From assembly GCF_000003605.2 (NCBI RefSeq), contig NW_003142798.1:52577-71751 (forward strand): DNA of 19,175 bases, read 5' to 3'. The translations under genes were made by a program, and so were the position numbers. Below the pieces are notes generated by a model. It made no database searches, had not been told where the DNA came from, and was given only the letters and a program-made list of their open reading frames with translations. Source of the stretch: Saccoglossus kowalevskii (taxonomy: Eukaryota > Hemichordata > Enteropneusta > Harrimaniidae). Positions 18,985-19,175 of this stretch are shown here, piece after piece; position 1 is the stretch's first letter; each line of letters begins with the position of its first letter.

Positions 18985-19175
18985 GATATACCTGCACATG
19001 GCAGTGCCAGAACTACATGGAATGGTGATATAACTACATCGGAGAGTAACACAGCTGCATAAGACTTGGATATACATATATATAACGATGATATAATTAT
19101 ATATGACCGTAATATCTGTATGTGACATTGATAAAACTGTATATGAAAATGTATAGCTATATATGACGATGATAT
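18985..19175. repeat. Degenerate 21-bp tandem repeat, continuing past the right edge
   Basis: Words of the form GATGATATAACTATATATGAC return about every 21 bp (for example AACTACATGG, AACTACATCGG, AGCTGCATAAG, AATTATATATG, ACTGTATATG, GCTATATATG). About nine copies are visible and they are well diverged. Because 21 is a multiple of three, the minus strand translates into a seven-residue pattern such as YNYIIVI then YMYIQVL. Confidence 0.75.

Noticed and set aside
18754-19128. Minus-strand 124-codon frame at the right edge
   Set aside because: Half of it is the seven-residue translation of the 21-bp repeat and another part is translated (AT)n; not a credible protein.

Overview
The window looks like nuclear DNA of a metazoan, probably an invertebrate bilaterian; the species cannot be told from the sequence. 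It is AT-rich by eye, has long stretches with no gene, several tandem-repeat arrays and splice-type signals, and shows no operons, bacterial gene layout or Shine-Dalgarno-led ORFs. No tRNA, rRNA, CRISPR array or intact transposon was recognised.

Only one protein-coding gene is well supported. It lies on the minus strand at 727-1329 and encodes a 200-residue Ser-rich protein with two closely spaced membrane segments. The coding block is richer in G+C and CpG than its flanks. A good 3' splice site lies upstream at 1467-1468. The stop codon sits inside a near-consensus 5' splice site, and an AATAAA signal follows 43 nt after it. The sequence therefore allows two forms: one that ends here and one that splices onward to the left.

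The middle of the window is dominated by repeats. A 32-bp minisatellite (6547-8630, 64 units) has 96-bp higher-order structure, a recent 288-bp internal tandem duplication and an AT-rich block inserted three times near its right end. A pure AT dinucleotide tract lies near 9.6 kb. A 59/61-bp satellite (13500-14521, 17 copies) grades leftward into decayed repeats from about 12960. A 49-bp satellite (15383-15676, 6 copies) and a degenerate 21-bp repeat running off the right edge (about 18985-19175) complete the set. The units do not resemble one another. Most reading frames through these arrays are by-products of the repeats.

The rest is non-coding at the level I can read, with some weaker signals: a TATA/initiator pair at 3421-3459; a CRE palindrome and an AP-1/E-box cluster near 6.07 and 6.32 kb; a possible short exon at 11566-11654 ending in a perfect donor; a CpG-rich patch at 17110-17335; and a possible 75-bp intron with flanking short exons and a poly(A) signal at 18196-18576. 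These are inferences and could not be tested here. I found no convincing new multi-gene system. The most informative material is the fine structure of the 32-bp array and the gene's stop/donor overlap.
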